Shown here in pieces: positions 28,076-37,569 of a stretch of 64,000 nt of DNA; the first letter of the stretch is position 1; each line of letters starts with the position of its first letter. Source of the stretch: Anoxybacter fermentans (GTDB lineage Bacteria; Bacillota; Halanaerobiia; DY22613); assembly GCF_003991135.1 (NCBI RefSeq), contig NZ_CP016379.1, forward strand, positions 2,170,001 to 2,234,000, written 5' to 3'. The position numbers and the translations under genes are program-made. The notes beneath the pieces are model-generated. The model saw only the letters and a program-made list of their open reading frames with translations, ran no database searches and had not been told where the DNA came from.

Positions 28076-28107
28076 TAAAAAAAACACCCTTCATGATTAT
28101 GAAGGGG
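28076..28107 (-). terminator. Terminator after cvpA
   Basis: Minus strand CCCTTCATAATCATGAAGGG followed by TGTTTTTTTT. It ends the zapA-cvpA transcript after repeat copy F and fixes the polX start downstream. Confidence 0.85.
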
Positions 28108-28128
28108 AATATTCTTATTTATGATTAT

Positions 28129-28324
28129 ACTGCAAAAATCTAATTTTGAGCGACATAGAAATTTTTCGCCAAATCATCTTAGTGAGACTTCCAACAAAAT
28201 AAGGCCTCATCACAGGAAGTGATGAGCTAATCAAGGTCCAGAAGGGCCCTTTGATTAGGGCGGAAATCGAGCTTTAGATGATTCGAAAAATTTCTCAAGA
28301 AGCGAAAAATTAGCTTTTTGCAGT
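28129..28324 (-). repeat. Palindromic cloverleaf repeat, copy F
   Basis: 196-nt full copy in reverse orientation between cvpA and polX, upstream of a terminator, so probably transcribed in the cvpA mRNA tail. The apical hairpin reads GGTCC-agaa-GGGCC (one G-U pair) and the second hairpin CTCATCAC-aggaa-GTGATGAG. Confidence 0.87.
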
Positions 28325-28406
28325 TTAACCCTTTATTTGATTTCAATATTTTCCCTTAATTAAACCTAACTATTTATCCAGTCTATTAAGGAATAAAAAC
28401 TTTATT

Positions 28407-28898
28407 TCAAGGTTGAATAATTTTATTCAAATTCTCCTCAATATATGGGGTTAAGGCCAGCAAATCTTTAGCCAATACCGACTTTTCCAACTGGTCAGAT
28501 ACCTGTTTATAAGGTACTTTGGAAATTAACAAAAGAATAAGATATACTATAATCCCTCCCTTTATAAGACCTATCACTGCTCCTATACTTCGGTCAATAA
28601 ATGAAAGAAATAAAAGCTTTGTTAATCCGCTCAATATCCACCCAACTAGATTTATAACTATAATGACCAAAAAGAAAATCAGGCCAAAACTTATTATATT
28701 GGCCAGATATTTATCAAGATAAAAATGTGTCTGTAATAATGTGGAGAGAAACAAATAATGATCGCTGGCAATCTTTAAACCCAAAAGCAATCCAATCAAA
28801 GCCATAGCCTGGCGAATTAAACCTTGTTGATACCCCCGTACCAAAAAAAATAGTAAAAAAAGTATGATTCCAAGATCAATTAGTGTAATATCTCTCAT
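28407..28898 (-). CDS. CvpA-family membrane protein
   Basis: 163 residues with four predicted transmembrane helices (about 5-22, 28-45, 62-85 and 99-122). The family motif region is TLIDLGIILFLLFFLVRGYQ and SFIDRSIGAVIGLIKG. CvpA proteins are linked to colicin V export and envelope integrity; the molecular role is unclear. The start overlaps the zapA stop by 4 nt, so the two are translationally coupled. Confidence 0.85.
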   Translation of the reverse strand: MRDITLIDLGIILFLLFFLVRGYQQGLIRQAMALIGLLLGLKIASDHYLFLSTLLQTHFYLDKYLANIISFGLIFFLVIIVINLVGWILSGLTKLLFLSFIDRSIGAVIGLIKGGIIVYLILLLISKVPYKQVSDQLEKSVLAKDLLALTPYIEENLNKIIQP

Positions 28899-29287
28899 TC
28901 TTCCACCTCTTCCAGCAATAATACCAATTCTTCATATTCATTCTGGTAATGCTGTGCTAACTTTTTGGCCTGCTGCAATTCTTCTTCCATTTGTTTTTTC
29001 TCTTCTTCTATCTGTTTAATCTTTTTCTTTAGCAATTCCACTTCCTGCAAAGCTTTAATCAGTTCATCAGCCAGATTCATGGCCCCAAGAGCAATAATTT
29101 TATTTCTGGACATCCTGGGATAATTTCGATTCAATTCCATCATCTTTTTATTGACAAAATCTGCTACGGATTTAATATATTCAACACTAGAGTTGCCAAC
29201 AACAACTAAATTTTCACCTAAAATAGTCACTTCTGCGCTGGCCCGGCCATCATTTTTACCATTATTATTTTTCTTTTCTGTACTCAT
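28895..29287 (-). CDS. zapA: Cell division protein ZapA
   Basis: 130 residues. The N-terminal ZapA domain (about 20-75) has VTILGENLVVVGNSSVEYIK and 'NRNYPRMSRNKIIALGAMNLADEL'; a long coiled coil follows (about 75-125). ZapA binds FtsZ and bundles protofilaments at the division site. First gene of the zapA-cvpA pair, next to polX and mutS2 as in many Firmicutes. Confidence 0.88.
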   Translation of the reverse strand: MSTEKKNNNGKNDGRASAEVTILGENLVVVGNSSVEYIKSVADFVNKKMMELNRNYPRMSRNKIIALGAMNLADELIKALQEVELLKKKIKQIEEEKKQMEEELQQAKKLAQHYQNEYEELVLLLEEVEE

Positions 29288-29362
29288 TATTCCATCACAC
29301 CCCAGATTTTAATTACCACTCTGTATAATTTCTCCAAAATAATAAAATGTCCTTCAGAACAT

Positions 29363-29392
29363 AAAAAGAAAACCCGTGATAAATCACAGGTT
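29363..29392 (-). terminator. Terminator after the radical SAM gene
   Basis: Minus strand AACCTGTGAT-TT-ATCACGGGTT then TTCTTTTT. Confidence 0.75.
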
Positions 29393-29485
29393 CAGGGCTA
29401 CAATTATCAAAGATTGATACAACTTTGATTCGAATTAAAAATCAATTTATCTGAAGAATTTTCTTTAATTTCTTTTTCTTTAACG

Positions 29486-30907
29486 TTAACTAATTCTATA
29501 TATTTCACGCCCCTTTTTCCTCCTTTCCGGGGTCAAATTTAATTTTTTTTCTTCTGTAAGTGAGGAACAATAAACCTGAATTGCTTTTTTTAAAATATGC
29601 TTTGTTAACTGACAACGGGGCGGATAAGGCTTAACCAGACTTTTTAAGCTCAGGTAATTTTCACCTACACAACCACCTCCGCAAAAATATCTTGCCCAAC
29701 AGTTCTTACAACTTTCCCTATTTAATACATGTAGTGGTTGATAAAATCTCTTCCTTAACTCCTGATCTAATGTACCTTCAAGAATATTTCCTAAAAGAAA
29801 TTTTTCTTCCCCCACCAACAGATGACAGGGATATATATCTCCTTTAGGAGTAATACAAAGATGATTTTTTCCAGCCCCACAGGTATAACCCAAATTCTTT
29901 TTACAGGCAATACAATCAAGAGCAGCAGTGAGATTGATAAATCGCTTAAGAAATTCATCCTTTTGATATCTATCAAATAATTGATCATAGTATTTTTTCA
30001 ATTGTTCAATATCTGATTGAGTTAGAGCATACTCCTCATTGGCTTTGGCTATAACCGGCTCTAGCTGGAAAGCTGGAACCTGAGCTTTTTCATACATCTC
30101 CAAAATCTGATCGAAATAAGGTAAATTTAGATGGTGAATAATTCCCTTAATCCGATATTTAATCCCACTCTCTTTTACCCACTTTAGTCGATCATAGATA
30201 AAATTATAGGATGGCCGATGATTAGCCATAAGCCGCATCTGGTTATGCTCTTCCGACCGACCATCAAGGGTAATAATTAACTCAACTCTTTTTTTCACCA
30301 ACTCATTTAAAAGTTCTTTTTCAAAAAGAGTACCATTGGTAATTAGAGTAATCTTTAATTCTTTTTCATATTTGTCTTCATATTCTCGAGCTGTTTGAAC
30401 AACGTATTTTACAAGTTCTTCATTTAATAAAGGTTCTCCACCAGAAATATTTAAGAAAACCTTGCTATCAGGACTTTCTTTAAATAAGAATTCAATCCCC
30501 TTGTTAACCACTTCTTTTGACATATATTCAGACTCTTTGGTAAATGTCCCATAATTCTGATAACAGTAAACACAGCACATGTTGCAATCATGACAAACAT
30601 TCAATGTAAGACTGTTAATCTTCTGCTCCTTCAACTCATAAGGAATAATTTGTGAGGAGTAAATGGTAAGATACTGATGTTCAATCAGGTACTGCAATTC
30701 CCCAATCAATTCCATCCAATCCAGAAAATCATACTCCCGTTTTAAGACATTTAAATAATCCGTTGAAAGGTTATGAACTGACTGTATTAAAATCTTTTCC
30801 AACTTTGGATGTATCTCAAAAAGGGTAGAAGAAGGGATATCCAATACATAATAACGTTTATTAATTTTAAAAAATTTTAAATCGGTATCAATTAAAGGTA
30901 ATTCCAT
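29486..30907 (-). CDS. Radical SAM/SPASM peptide maturase, orphan
   Basis: 473 residues from the ATG at 30907 (MELPLIDTDLKFF) behind GGAAGGTG; the GTG at 30916 lies in that ribosome-binding site. An N-terminal ~95-residue segment may bind a substrate peptide. The radical SAM cluster motif is CNMCCVYC (CxxxCxxC, near 110), with ISGGEPLL downstream. The SPASM region has CIACKKNLGYTC, CGAG, a Cys in DIYPCHLL, and CKNCWARYFCGGGC, enough for two auxiliary [4Fe-4S] clusters. Such enzymes install thioether or other links in ribosomal peptides. No cysteine-rich precursor ORF is visible on either side, so the substrate is unknown. Confidence 0.87.
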   Translation of the reverse strand: MELPLIDTDLKFFKINKRYYVLDIPSSTLFEIHPKLEKILIQSVHNLSTDYLNVLKREYDFLDWMELIGELQYLIEHQYLTIYSSQIIPYELKEQKINSLTLNVCHDCNMCCVYCYQNYGTFTKESEYMSKEVVNKGIEFLFKESPDSKVFLNISGGEPLLNEELVKYVVQTAREYEDKYEKELKITLITNGTLFEKELLNELVKKRVELIITLDGRSEEHNQMRLMANHRPSYNFIYDRLKWVKESGIKYRIKGIIHHLNLPYFDQILEMYEKAQVPAFQLEPVIAKANEEYALTQSDIEQLKKYYDQLFDRYQKDEFLKRFINLTAALDCIACKKNLGYTCGAGKNHLCITPKGDIYPCHLLVGEEKFLLGNILEGTLDQELRKRFYQPLHVLNRESCKNCWARYFCGGGCVGENYLSLKSLVKPYPPRCQLTKHILKKAIQVYCSSLTEEKKLNLTPERRKKGREIYRIS

Positions 30908-31002
30908 TTTATGCACCTTCCATTTTTTTGTCTAATTTTTAACATTTTTTCTTATTCCTATATCATATTATATTCGACGAGCCTTTTATTTTTCCTGCTC
31001 AA

Positions 31003-31032
31003 CAAAAAAAATTCTCCCTAAAATGGGAGAAT
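31003..31032 (-). terminator. Terminator after the DUF2935-like gene
   Basis: Minus strand ATTCTCCC-ATTTTA-GGGAGAAT followed by a run of T residues. Confidence 0.8.
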
Positions 31033-31049
31033 AATTCTTTCTAGTAAAA

Positions 31050-31457
31050 TTAGTAAAGTAAATTTTTAAAAAGCTTTTCCATATATCTATGCTCACCTTC
31101 AATATGTCCTACTAACATCTGCCATACAGGTTCATCTTTTCCATAACTCTTCAACTTCTCTAATACTGGTATAAATTTTTTATTAATGATTAAAAATCTT
31201 TTAAGAAGTCCGGACAATTTCCTATAAACAGGATAATAATATTGAAGTTTCTCTTTGAGACGAATAGTTTCATTTTCTATCTTTTCAAAAAGATTATGAA
31301 ATTGCATCAAATCTTTTTCTATTTCTGAACTTAAATCTTTATCTGTTAAATCTGCCACTGTTAAAAGAAATGTCTGGTGTTCTTTAGAAATACTTGACCA
31401 AAGCATAAGTTCCCATAATACATAATTTAGACTATGGGATATGGTAAAATAACACAT
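31050..31457 (-). CDS. DUF2935-like helical protein
   Basis: 135 residues behind GGGAGGGTATAGG. All-helical, with an N-terminal ELMLWSSISKEHQTFLLTV and a C-terminal GHIEGEHRYMEKLF, resembling one half of DUF2935 proteins, which are usually two repeats with His/Glu metal-binding residues. The ExxxH pattern could bind a metal. It is separated from the radical SAM gene by a terminator and probably has its own transcript. Function unknown. Confidence 0.6.
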   Translation of the reverse strand: MCYFTISHSLNYVLWELMLWSSISKEHQTFLLTVADLTDKDLSSEIEKDLMQFHNLFEKIENETIRLKEKLQYYYPVYRKLSGLLKRFLIINKKFIPVLEKLKSYGKDEPVWQMLVGHIEGEHRYMEKLFKNLLY

Positions 31458-31491
31458 CCTATACCCTCCCTTTTCATTATATTTTGACTTT

Positions 31492-31564
31492 GTTGCAAAA
31501 AGTTAATTTTTCGCTTCAAAAGAAATTTTCGAACCTATATCGCTCAAAATTAGCTTTTTGTAGT
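31492..31564 (+). repeat. Collapsed copy G of the palindromic repeat
   Basis: 73-nt derivative with both ends (GTTGCAAAAAGTTAATTTTTCGCTTC... and ...TATCGCTCAAAATTAGCTTTTTGTAGT) but the whole apex deleted, leaving a single hairpin between divergent genes. Confidence 0.8.
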
Positions 31565-31683
31565 TCAATCATATTTTATTTTTTTCCACATGTTTTGTTT
31601 CTTTACTTTTCTTTTTATTTATATTAAAATATGATTTAAGGTATAGTAGGTATTGATTTGAACAATTTCAGGAGGCATATAGG

Positions 31684-32283
31684 ATGATAAAAACTCTGGC
31701 TCTCATCGGCAGTCCAAGAAAAAATGGGAACTCTAAAAAAATAGTTAATCAGATCTTAAAAGGGATTAAATCAATCAAAAGAGATATTGAAATTCATGAA
31801 ATTTTTCTTGCTAAGCAGAATATTCAACCCTGCATTGCCTGTGAAGGATGTCATCAAAGACCAGGTTGTATAATCAGAGATGATATGCAGAAATTATATC
31901 CCAAATTTAATCAGGCTGATCTAATCATTGTCGCTTCTCCAGTCTATTTTAATTCAGTTAGTGCCCAGTTAAAGGGAATGATTGACCGCTGCCAGGCTAT
32001 CTGGGCCAGCAAATACATACTGCAAAATTCCATTATTGACAGAAAAAAATATCGTCTGGGTATCTTTGTGGCAACCGCTGGAAATCCGGAAGGTATTATT
32101 GAATTTGAACCCTCTATACGCGTTATAGACATTTTCTTCAAATCCATCAATACCCGGTACTACAAAAATTTCTTTGTAGCCAATACCGACAAAAAACCGG
32201 TAGCCTTCCGACCTGAAATTTTAAAACAGGCATATCAACTGGGGATTGAAATGGTTACCGAATTTTTAAAGGAGGATATTTAA
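31684..32283 (+). CDS. NADPH-dependent FMN reductase/iron-sulfur flavoprotein family
   Basis: 199 residues, flavodoxin fold. FMN phosphate loop: GSPRKNGNSKKI (about 8-19). A Cys cluster C-x2-C-x2-C-x5-C (CIACEGCHQRPGC, about 49-61) resembles iron-sulfur flavoproteins of anaerobes. SPVYFNSVSAQLKG forms the second flavin loop. It probably transfers electrons with FMN and a 4Fe-4S cluster; partners unknown. Four bp upstream of a DUF2007-like gene. Confidence 0.85.
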   Translation: MIKTLALIGSPRKNGNSKKIVNQILKGIKSIKRDIEIHEIFLAKQNIQPCIACEGCHQRPGCIIRDDMQKLYPKFNQADLIIVASPVYFNSVSAQLKGMIDRCQAIWASKYILQNSIIDRKKYRLGIFVATAGNPEGIIEFEPSIRVIDIFFKSINTRYYKNFFVANTDKKPVAFRPEILKQAYQLGIEMVTEFLKEDI

Positions 32284-32286
32284 AAG

Positions 32287-32514
32287 ATGCCAGAAATGAA
32301 GTGGGCTCAACTTACCATCACAGATCCTATCACTGCTGATATTTATAAAAGTTTACTTGAATCCAATGACATTCCCGTATTTTTACATTCTGATACAGCC
32401 CGTACTGTACATCCCTTTACTGTAGGGATGTTAGGTAATGTAGAAGTGCTGGTTTTAGAGGAGCATCTTGAAGCAGCAAAAAAATTAATAAAAGCTGAAC
32501 CACCCATTGGATGA
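32287..32514 (+). CDS. DUF2007-like small protein
   Basis: 75 residues behind AAGGAGGATATT. A ferredoxin-like fold of the DUF2007 type is suggested by an N-terminal strand 'WAQLTITDPITADIYKSLLE', the turn 'NDIPVFLH' and a C-terminal strand-helix 'VEVLVLEEHLEAAKKLI'. Family members act as putative signal-transducing or GlnB-like proteins. Co-transcribed with the flavoprotein. Confidence 0.65.
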   Translation: MPEMKWAQLTITDPITADIYKSLLESNDIPVFLHSDTARTVHPFTVGMLGNVEVLVLEEHLEAAKKLIKAEPPIG

Positions 32515-32534
32515 TTCAGCCTGAAAGTAATTCC

Positions 32535-33380
32535 TTATTCACCTTCACCAACTTCAACTGTAAATACTTTAATTGTAATTTTCACAGGTACAAGAAACTC
32601 ACCATTCTCGTCCCTACTTATATCCCTTACACTTCCCCAGGTTACAGCTTTAATACCGCCTTTATATAAACCTGGTTCAGCATTCTCTCTAATCTCTACC
32701 CAGCCAGAATAAATACCATCATTAGCAGCATTATCATACCTAAAAGGATTACCATTATCTACCAGACGGGTTCTAACACTTCCAGCCCGGTTCCTTGCAA
32801 CTACTCTAAATCTATCACCCTTTTCTCCAGAAATCTCTGCAAAAATTTTCAACTGTTGTCCTGGAAGAACAGGTTGTGGATCTAAAGTCACATTACTGAT
32901 AATCGGAGCACTTTCATTTGTTGTCAAATTCATTTCTATATCAGCTATTTTCCATTTATCTCCTACTTTCTCAGCAGTAAAAATTGCCTTACCAGATAAT
33001 GTAGCATCTTTTGTTCCTATATATTCTCCACTTGCATAAAAAAGTTTAACTTCTCCTGGAATGGTTACCAATACTTCTGCAGTTGCTACTCCAGCATCTT
33101 TATCAACTGTCACTTTAGTAACTTCCCTGGTCATTTGACCTCTAGTGTATTCAACTTTAGCAGCAAATTTGTCAGGCAGAGTAGTTGTACTATCTTTATC
33201 ATCATCAAAAAATAGATAAGAAGAATCATCACTTTCCAACACAAGATCATTTAAAACATAATTCTTAATTGCATCTTTAATTAATTCTTCATTTGACATC
33301 ACCAATTGTTTAAGAGCACAACCACTTAAAACCAATCCAACAACCAAAATGAAACAAAAAACTGTTATTCTCTTTTTCAT
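32535..33380 (-). CDS. Lipoprotein with C-terminal beta-sandwich domain
   Basis: 281 residues. Lipoprotein signal with lipobox LSGC (Cys near 21). The middle (30-150) is an alpha/beta domain reminiscent of DUF4878-like accessory domains ('ATAEVLVTIPGEV', 'AEKVGDKWKIADIEM'). The C-terminal part (about 155-275) is an Ig-like sandwich with 'NAANDGIYSGWVEI', seen in choice-of-anchor and neuraminidase-type linker domains. Probably anchored in a membrane and facing outward. Function unknown. Confidence 0.75.
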   Translation of the reverse strand: MKKRITVFCFILVVGLVLSGCALKQLVMSNEELIKDAIKNYVLNDLVLESDDSSYLFFDDDKDSTTTLPDKFAAKVEYTRGQMTREVTKVTVDKDAGVATAEVLVTIPGEVKLFYASGEYIGTKDATLSGKAIFTAEKVGDKWKIADIEMNLTTNESAPIISNVTLDPQPVLPGQQLKIFAEISGEKGDRFRVVARNRAGSVRTRLVDNGNPFRYDNAANDGIYSGWVEIRENAEPGLYKGGIKAVTWGSVRDISRDENGEFLVPVKITIKVFTVEVGEGE

Positions 33381-33472
33381 AAATACCCGCCTCCTTTTTT
33401 CAATTCTTCTGTTAAGTTATAAGCCTTCTCCTCAGATCTATACATTCAAAAGAAGTAAAGTTATGTGATTAT

Positions 33473-33683
33473 ACTGCAAAAAGCTAATTCTGAGCGACAT
33501 AGAAATTCTTCGCTAAACCATCTTAGCTCGATTTCCGCCGAAATAAGGCCTCATCACAGGAAGTGATGAGCTAGTTCTAAGGGTCAGGAGAACCCTTTGA
33601 TTAAGAAGCCTTATTTCGGCGGAAATCGAGCTTTTAGATGATTCGAAAAATTTCTCTTAAGCGAAAAATTAGCTTTTTGCAGT
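33473..33683 (-). repeat. Palindromic cloverleaf repeat, copy H
   Basis: 211-nt full copy in reverse orientation between the lipoprotein gene start and the pheT terminator. The first apical stem is GGGT/ACCC, and the inner arm AATTCTTCGC...CGAAAAATTTC stays paired. Confidence 0.87.
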
Positions 33684-33785
33684 TTAATTATATGTATGTA
33701 AAAAATATTCTATTTTATAGGCTTATTTACCTGCTAAAAGCAATGTGAAAATTTTTCAATGAAAAAAATAGTTCCAAAGTCCTTA

Positions 33786-33820
33786 ATAAAAAACCCACAG
33801 GGCTAAAAACCCGTGGGCTT
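33786..33820 (-). terminator. Terminator of pheST operon
   Basis: Minus strand GCCCACGGGTTTTTAGCCC and TGTGGGT form a stem, followed by TTTTTTATT, just after the pheT stop. Confidence 0.85.
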
Positions 33821-33828
33821 ATTAAAAC

Positions 33829-36225
33829 CTATCCCCTAATTTCTGCTCCCAACTCATCTTTCAGTCTAGTAAGAAGCTGATCAATTATAGCATTCACTTC
33901 TTCATCAGTCAAGGTTCGATCTTTGGCCCGATAAACCATGGCAAAGGCCACGCTCTTCTTACCTTGAGGAACCTGTTCACCATGATAGAGATCAAAGAGT
34001 TCCACACTTTCCAGATACTCAGCTCCAGTGGTTCTAATAACCTCTTTAATAGATTGAACAGAAACACCCTCATCAACCAACAGAGCAATATCTCTGGTCA
34101 AAGCCGGATACTTGGGCAGTTCGGTAAAACGCCGCTCTGCTGATGAAAGTTCTACTATCTTTTCGAAGTTCAGTTCAAAAACGGTAACCCGATCTTTTAG
34201 ATCATAATTTGCCAATACATCAGGATGAATTTCACCAAGATAACCTATCTCCTCTCCTTTTGCTTTTATAAGAGCAGTCCGGCCGGGATGGAAACTATCA
34301 TGTTGAGCTTTTTCATATATCAGTTCACCTAGCCCAAATTTATTAGCATAAGCATCCAGAATACCTTTTAAGTAGAAGAATCCTCCAGCATTTTGATTCC
34401 ACTGATCATTCTCTAAAACTCCCATCACCGCGCCAGCCAACATACGCGGTTCATAAGGAAGTAGATCATCAGTTGGTATATACACCCTTGCTAGTTCAAA
34501 AATCTGTATCTTATCCATCCGGCGCTTTACATTAAAGGAGACTACCTTTAAAAGATCTGAAATCAAAGTTCGACGCATCACAGCATATTCTTCACTTATC
34601 GGATTTTTTAGCTTAATAGAGTTTCTCCACTCATGATCCGGGTTTAAATTGATCATGTCATAAACTTTTGGATTGATAAAACTGAAGTTCTGGGTTTCAT
34701 TAAATCCAACAGCATTCATAAACTCTCTAGTCTGATCCTCTAACAATTGGGAACGGGTCAATTTGCCTACTCTACTTTCACCTACCGGAAGTTGCCCAGG
34801 AATATTGTCATAACCATATAGACGGGCCACTTCTTCTATAAGATCAACTTCCCTTACCACATCTCCGCGGTAGGTAGGTATTGTTACATCCAGATCATCA
34901 TCTACAACTTTGGTAGTAAATCCAAGACGGTTCAACATCTCTGCAATCTCATCCCGCGTTAACTGAGTACCCAAAATTTCATTAACCCGATGGGTACGAA
35001 GGCGGATCTCCAGTAATTTAACAGGTTTAGGATAGATGTCAATAATACCTGTTGCAATTTCCCCACCAGCCAGCTCCTGAATTAACTGAGCAGCCCTATT
35101 GCTTGCATCAATTACAGCCTCAATGTCTACACCACGCTCAAAACGATATGATGCTTCACTTGAAATACCATAACGTCTTGCAGTCTTACGAATACTTATC
35201 GGATTGAAATAAGCAGACTCGAGCAGGACAGTGGTAGTCTCTTCTGTTACCTCACTATTAGCTCCACCCATCACACCGGCAATACAGATAGGCTCTTTAG
35301 AATCACAGATAACCAATACATTGGAATCTAACTGCCTTTCTTTTTCATCCAGTGTCACAATCTTTTCTTCATCCTCTGCTCGCCGAACTATAATCTTATG
35401 ATCCTTAACCTTATCATAATCAAATGCGTGCAGAGGCTGGCCCATTTCCATTAACACATAGTTGGTTACATCAACAATATTATTAATAGGCCGCATACCA
35501 GCAGCTAAAAGGCGCTGCTTCAACCATTCTGGAGATTCACCAACCTTTACCCCGCGAATAACTCTGGCAGTATAACGAGGGCAAAGATCAGGATCTTTAA
35601 TCTCCACTGCTGCCAACTCTGTAACAAGAGGGCCAGTCTCATTTATTTTGATCTCAGGCTTTTTAAGAGGTTTTCCTATTCTTGCAGCTACTTCCCGGGC
35701 CACCCCGATCATACTCAGACAGTGGGCATAGTTAGGAGTAAGATCTAAAACCAAAATAGCATCATCCAGTCCCATTATTTTTACAAATGAATCCCCGGGC
35801 TTACAATCCTTATCAATGATCATTACTCCCGCTTGACGTTCTTCTTTAAGCCCCAACTCATCCTCAGAACAAATCATCCCGTTAGAAGCAACCCCTCTCA
35901 ATTTCACTTTTCCAATTTTCATCCCATTAGGGAGGGTAACTCCAATCTTTGCAACAGGAACTTTTGCACCCTCAAAGATATTTTTCGCACCACAGACAAT
36001 CTCCAACTCCTCATTACCTACATCAACTCTGGTTACACTTAACTTATCTGCATTTGGATGCTTAGTAATCTCTTTAATTTCACCAATAACTATATCTTCT
36101 AAACCTTTTCCCGGATATTCAATCACATCTACCTCTAATCCGGCCTGAGTCAAAAGCTCAGCTAACTCTTCAGGAGTAAGATTAAAATCAATATACTCTT
36201 TTAACCAATTATAGGATACCCGCAT
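33829..36225 (-). CDS. pheT: Phenylalanyl-tRNA synthetase beta subunit
   Basis: 798 residues from the ATG at 36225 (MRVSYNWLKEYIDF) behind GGAAGG; the GTG at 36234 lies in the ribosome-binding site. It forms the alpha2-beta2 enzyme with PheS. Domains: EMAP-like tRNA-binding domain (about 40-150), B3/B4 editing region (about 210-390), B5 (about 400-470), catalytic-like core and a C-terminal FDX/anticodon domain (LPKYPALTRDIALLVDEGV, near 705). In most Firmicutes it abuts pheS; here 282 bp with repeat copy I separate them. Confidence 0.96.
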   Translation of the reverse strand: MRVSYNWLKEYIDFNLTPEELAELLTQAGLEVDVIEYPGKGLEDIVIGEIKEITKHPNADKLSVTRVDVGNEELEIVCGAKNIFEGAKVPVAKIGVTLPNGMKIGKVKLRGVASNGMICSEDELGLKEERQAGVMIIDKDCKPGDSFVKIMGLDDAILVLDLTPNYAHCLSMIGVAREVAARIGKPLKKPEIKINETGPLVTELAAVEIKDPDLCPRYTARVIRGVKVGESPEWLKQRLLAAGMRPINNIVDVTNYVLMEMGQPLHAFDYDKVKDHKIIVRRAEDEEKIVTLDEKERQLDSNVLVICDSKEPICIAGVMGGANSEVTEETTTVLLESAYFNPISIRKTARRYGISSEASYRFERGVDIEAVIDASNRAAQLIQELAGGEIATGIIDIYPKPVKLLEIRLRTHRVNEILGTQLTRDEIAEMLNRLGFTTKVVDDDLDVTIPTYRGDVVREVDLIEEVARLYGYDNIPGQLPVGESRVGKLTRSQLLEDQTREFMNAVGFNETQNFSFINPKVYDMINLNPDHEWRNSIKLKNPISEEYAVMRRTLISDLLKVVSFNVKRRMDKIQIFELARVYIPTDDLLPYEPRMLAGAVMGVLENDQWNQNAGGFFYLKGILDAYANKFGLGELIYEKAQHDSFHPGRTALIKAKGEEIGYLGEIHPDVLANYDLKDRVTVFELNFEKIVELSSAERRFTELPKYPALTRDIALLVDEGVSVQSIKEVIRTTGAEYLESVELFDLYHGEQVPQGKKSVAFAMVYRAKDRTLTDEEVNAIIDQLLTRLKDELGAEIRG

Positions 36226-36275
36226 TTTATACACCTTCCTTTCTTAGAAATAAAACTCAATGGATATATGATCTT

Positions 36276-36485
36276 ACTGCAAAAAGCTAATTTTTCACTT
36301 CATAAAGAAATTTTTCGAACCATCTAAAGTTCGATTTCAGTCGAAATAAGGCACACTAATCAATGGGTCCTCCTGACCCTTGATTAGCTCATCACATCCT
36401 GTGATGAGGCCTTATTTCGACTGAAATCTCACTAAGATGGTTAAACGAAAAATTTCTATATCGTTCAAAATTAGCTTTTTGTAGC
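36276..36485 (+). repeat. Palindromic cloverleaf repeat, copy I, inside the pheST operon
   Basis: 210-nt full copy filling the gap between pheS and pheT. With no other promoter visible for pheT, it must be transcribed into the pheST mRNA. The apical hairpin is GGGTC-ctcct-GACCC, a compensated version of the GGGCC/GGCCC stem of copies B, C and M. Confidence 0.9.
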
Positions 36486-36507
36486 TTAATCATTCATATT
36501 TATTCTA

Positions 36508-37527
36508 CTAAAACTGACTCAAAAATCTGAGATCATTTTCGTAGAATAAGCGAATATCGGTAATCCCATATTTTAACATAGCAATCCGTTCTAACCCCAT
36601 GCCGAAAGCAAATCCACTATATTGCTCTGGATCAATACCGGACATCTCCAAAACCCGCGGATGAACCATACCACATCCCATAATCTCCAGCCACCCGGAG
36701 CCTTTACAAATCCGGCAGCCCTTTCCATCACAGAGAATACAGGAGACATCTACCTCAGCACTTGGCTCAGTAAATGGGAAATAACTGGGTCTAAACCTTG
36801 TCTTCCGGTCTTTACCAAAAATTTCTTTAACCATAACATTGATGGTTTCCTTTAAATGACCAAAGGTAATGCCTTTATCAACCACCAGACCTTCTAGTTG
36901 CTGGAAGTTGGGACTGTGAGTTGCATCCAATTCATCTACACGGTAAACCCGACCGGGAGCGATAATCCTGATGGGCAGTTCCCCTTTTTCCATTGTCCGC
37001 ACCTGAACCGGGGAAGTATGGGTTCTTAAAAGGACCTCTTCTGTTATAAAGAAGGTATCCTGCATATCTCTCGCCGGATGCCAGCGGGGAATATTTAAAG
37101 CTTCAAAGTTATAATATTCTTTTTCAATCTCCGGGCCTTCAGCAATATCAAAGCCCATACCCAAAAAAACCCGTTTCAGCTCAGTTAAGATAGCAGTAAG
37201 GGGATGAACATGACCATAATTGATAGGTTGGCCCGGAAGAGTTACATCAATCTCTTCCTCCTGAATCTGTTTTAATTTTGCTTCCTCTTCAAGTTTTAAC
37301 TTTCGCTCTTCAATCAATGATTCAATTTCATTTTTGATCTTATTGGCCAGGGCCCCAATTATAGGACGTTCTTCTGGTAAAAGCTGACCCATCCCCTTTA
37401 ATACTCCTGTAATTTCACCCTTCTTCCCCAGAAATCTGACTCTAAGCTTATTTAAGAGTTCTAAATCATTTACTTCTTTGATAAGTCTAAATGCTTCTTC
37501 CCGAATACCCTGAAGCTTCTCTTTCAT
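36508..37527 (-). CDS. pheS: Phenylalanyl-tRNA synthetase alpha subunit
   Basis: 339 residues from the ATG at 37527 ([16 protein letters not shown]) behind AAGGAGGTTG. N-terminal coiled coil (1-85), then the class II catalytic core with motif 2 region [17 protein letters not shown] and motif 3 [19 protein letters not shown] four-Cys cluster ([16 protein letters not shown]) is present, as in many bacterial PheS. Transcription is governed by the Phe T-box upstream. Confidence 0.96.
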   Translation of the reverse strand: MKEKLQGIREEAFRLIKEVNDLELLNKLRVRFLGKKGEITGVLKGMGQLLPEERPIIGALANKIKNEIESLIEERKLKLEEEAKLKQIQEEEIDVTLPGQPINYGHVHPLTAILTELKRVFLGMGFDIAEGPEIEKEYYNFEALNIPRWHPARDMQDTFFITEEVLLRTHTSPVQVRTMEKGELPIRIIAPGRVYRVDELDATHSPNFQQLEGLVVDKGITFGHLKETINVMVKEIFGKDRKTRFRPSYFPFTEPSAEVDVSCILCDGKGCRICKGSGWLEIMGCGMVHPRVLEMSGIDPEQYSGFAFGMGLERIAMLKYGITDIRLFYENDLRFLSQF

Positions 37528-37569
37528 TTGCAACAACCTCCTTTAAAACTTTAGTAAAGTCTATAAACC

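Noticed and set aside
28011-28094. Longer polX start at 28094
   Set aside because: The ATG is part of a strong terminator hairpin with an eight-T run; the normal PolX N-terminus begins at 28010.
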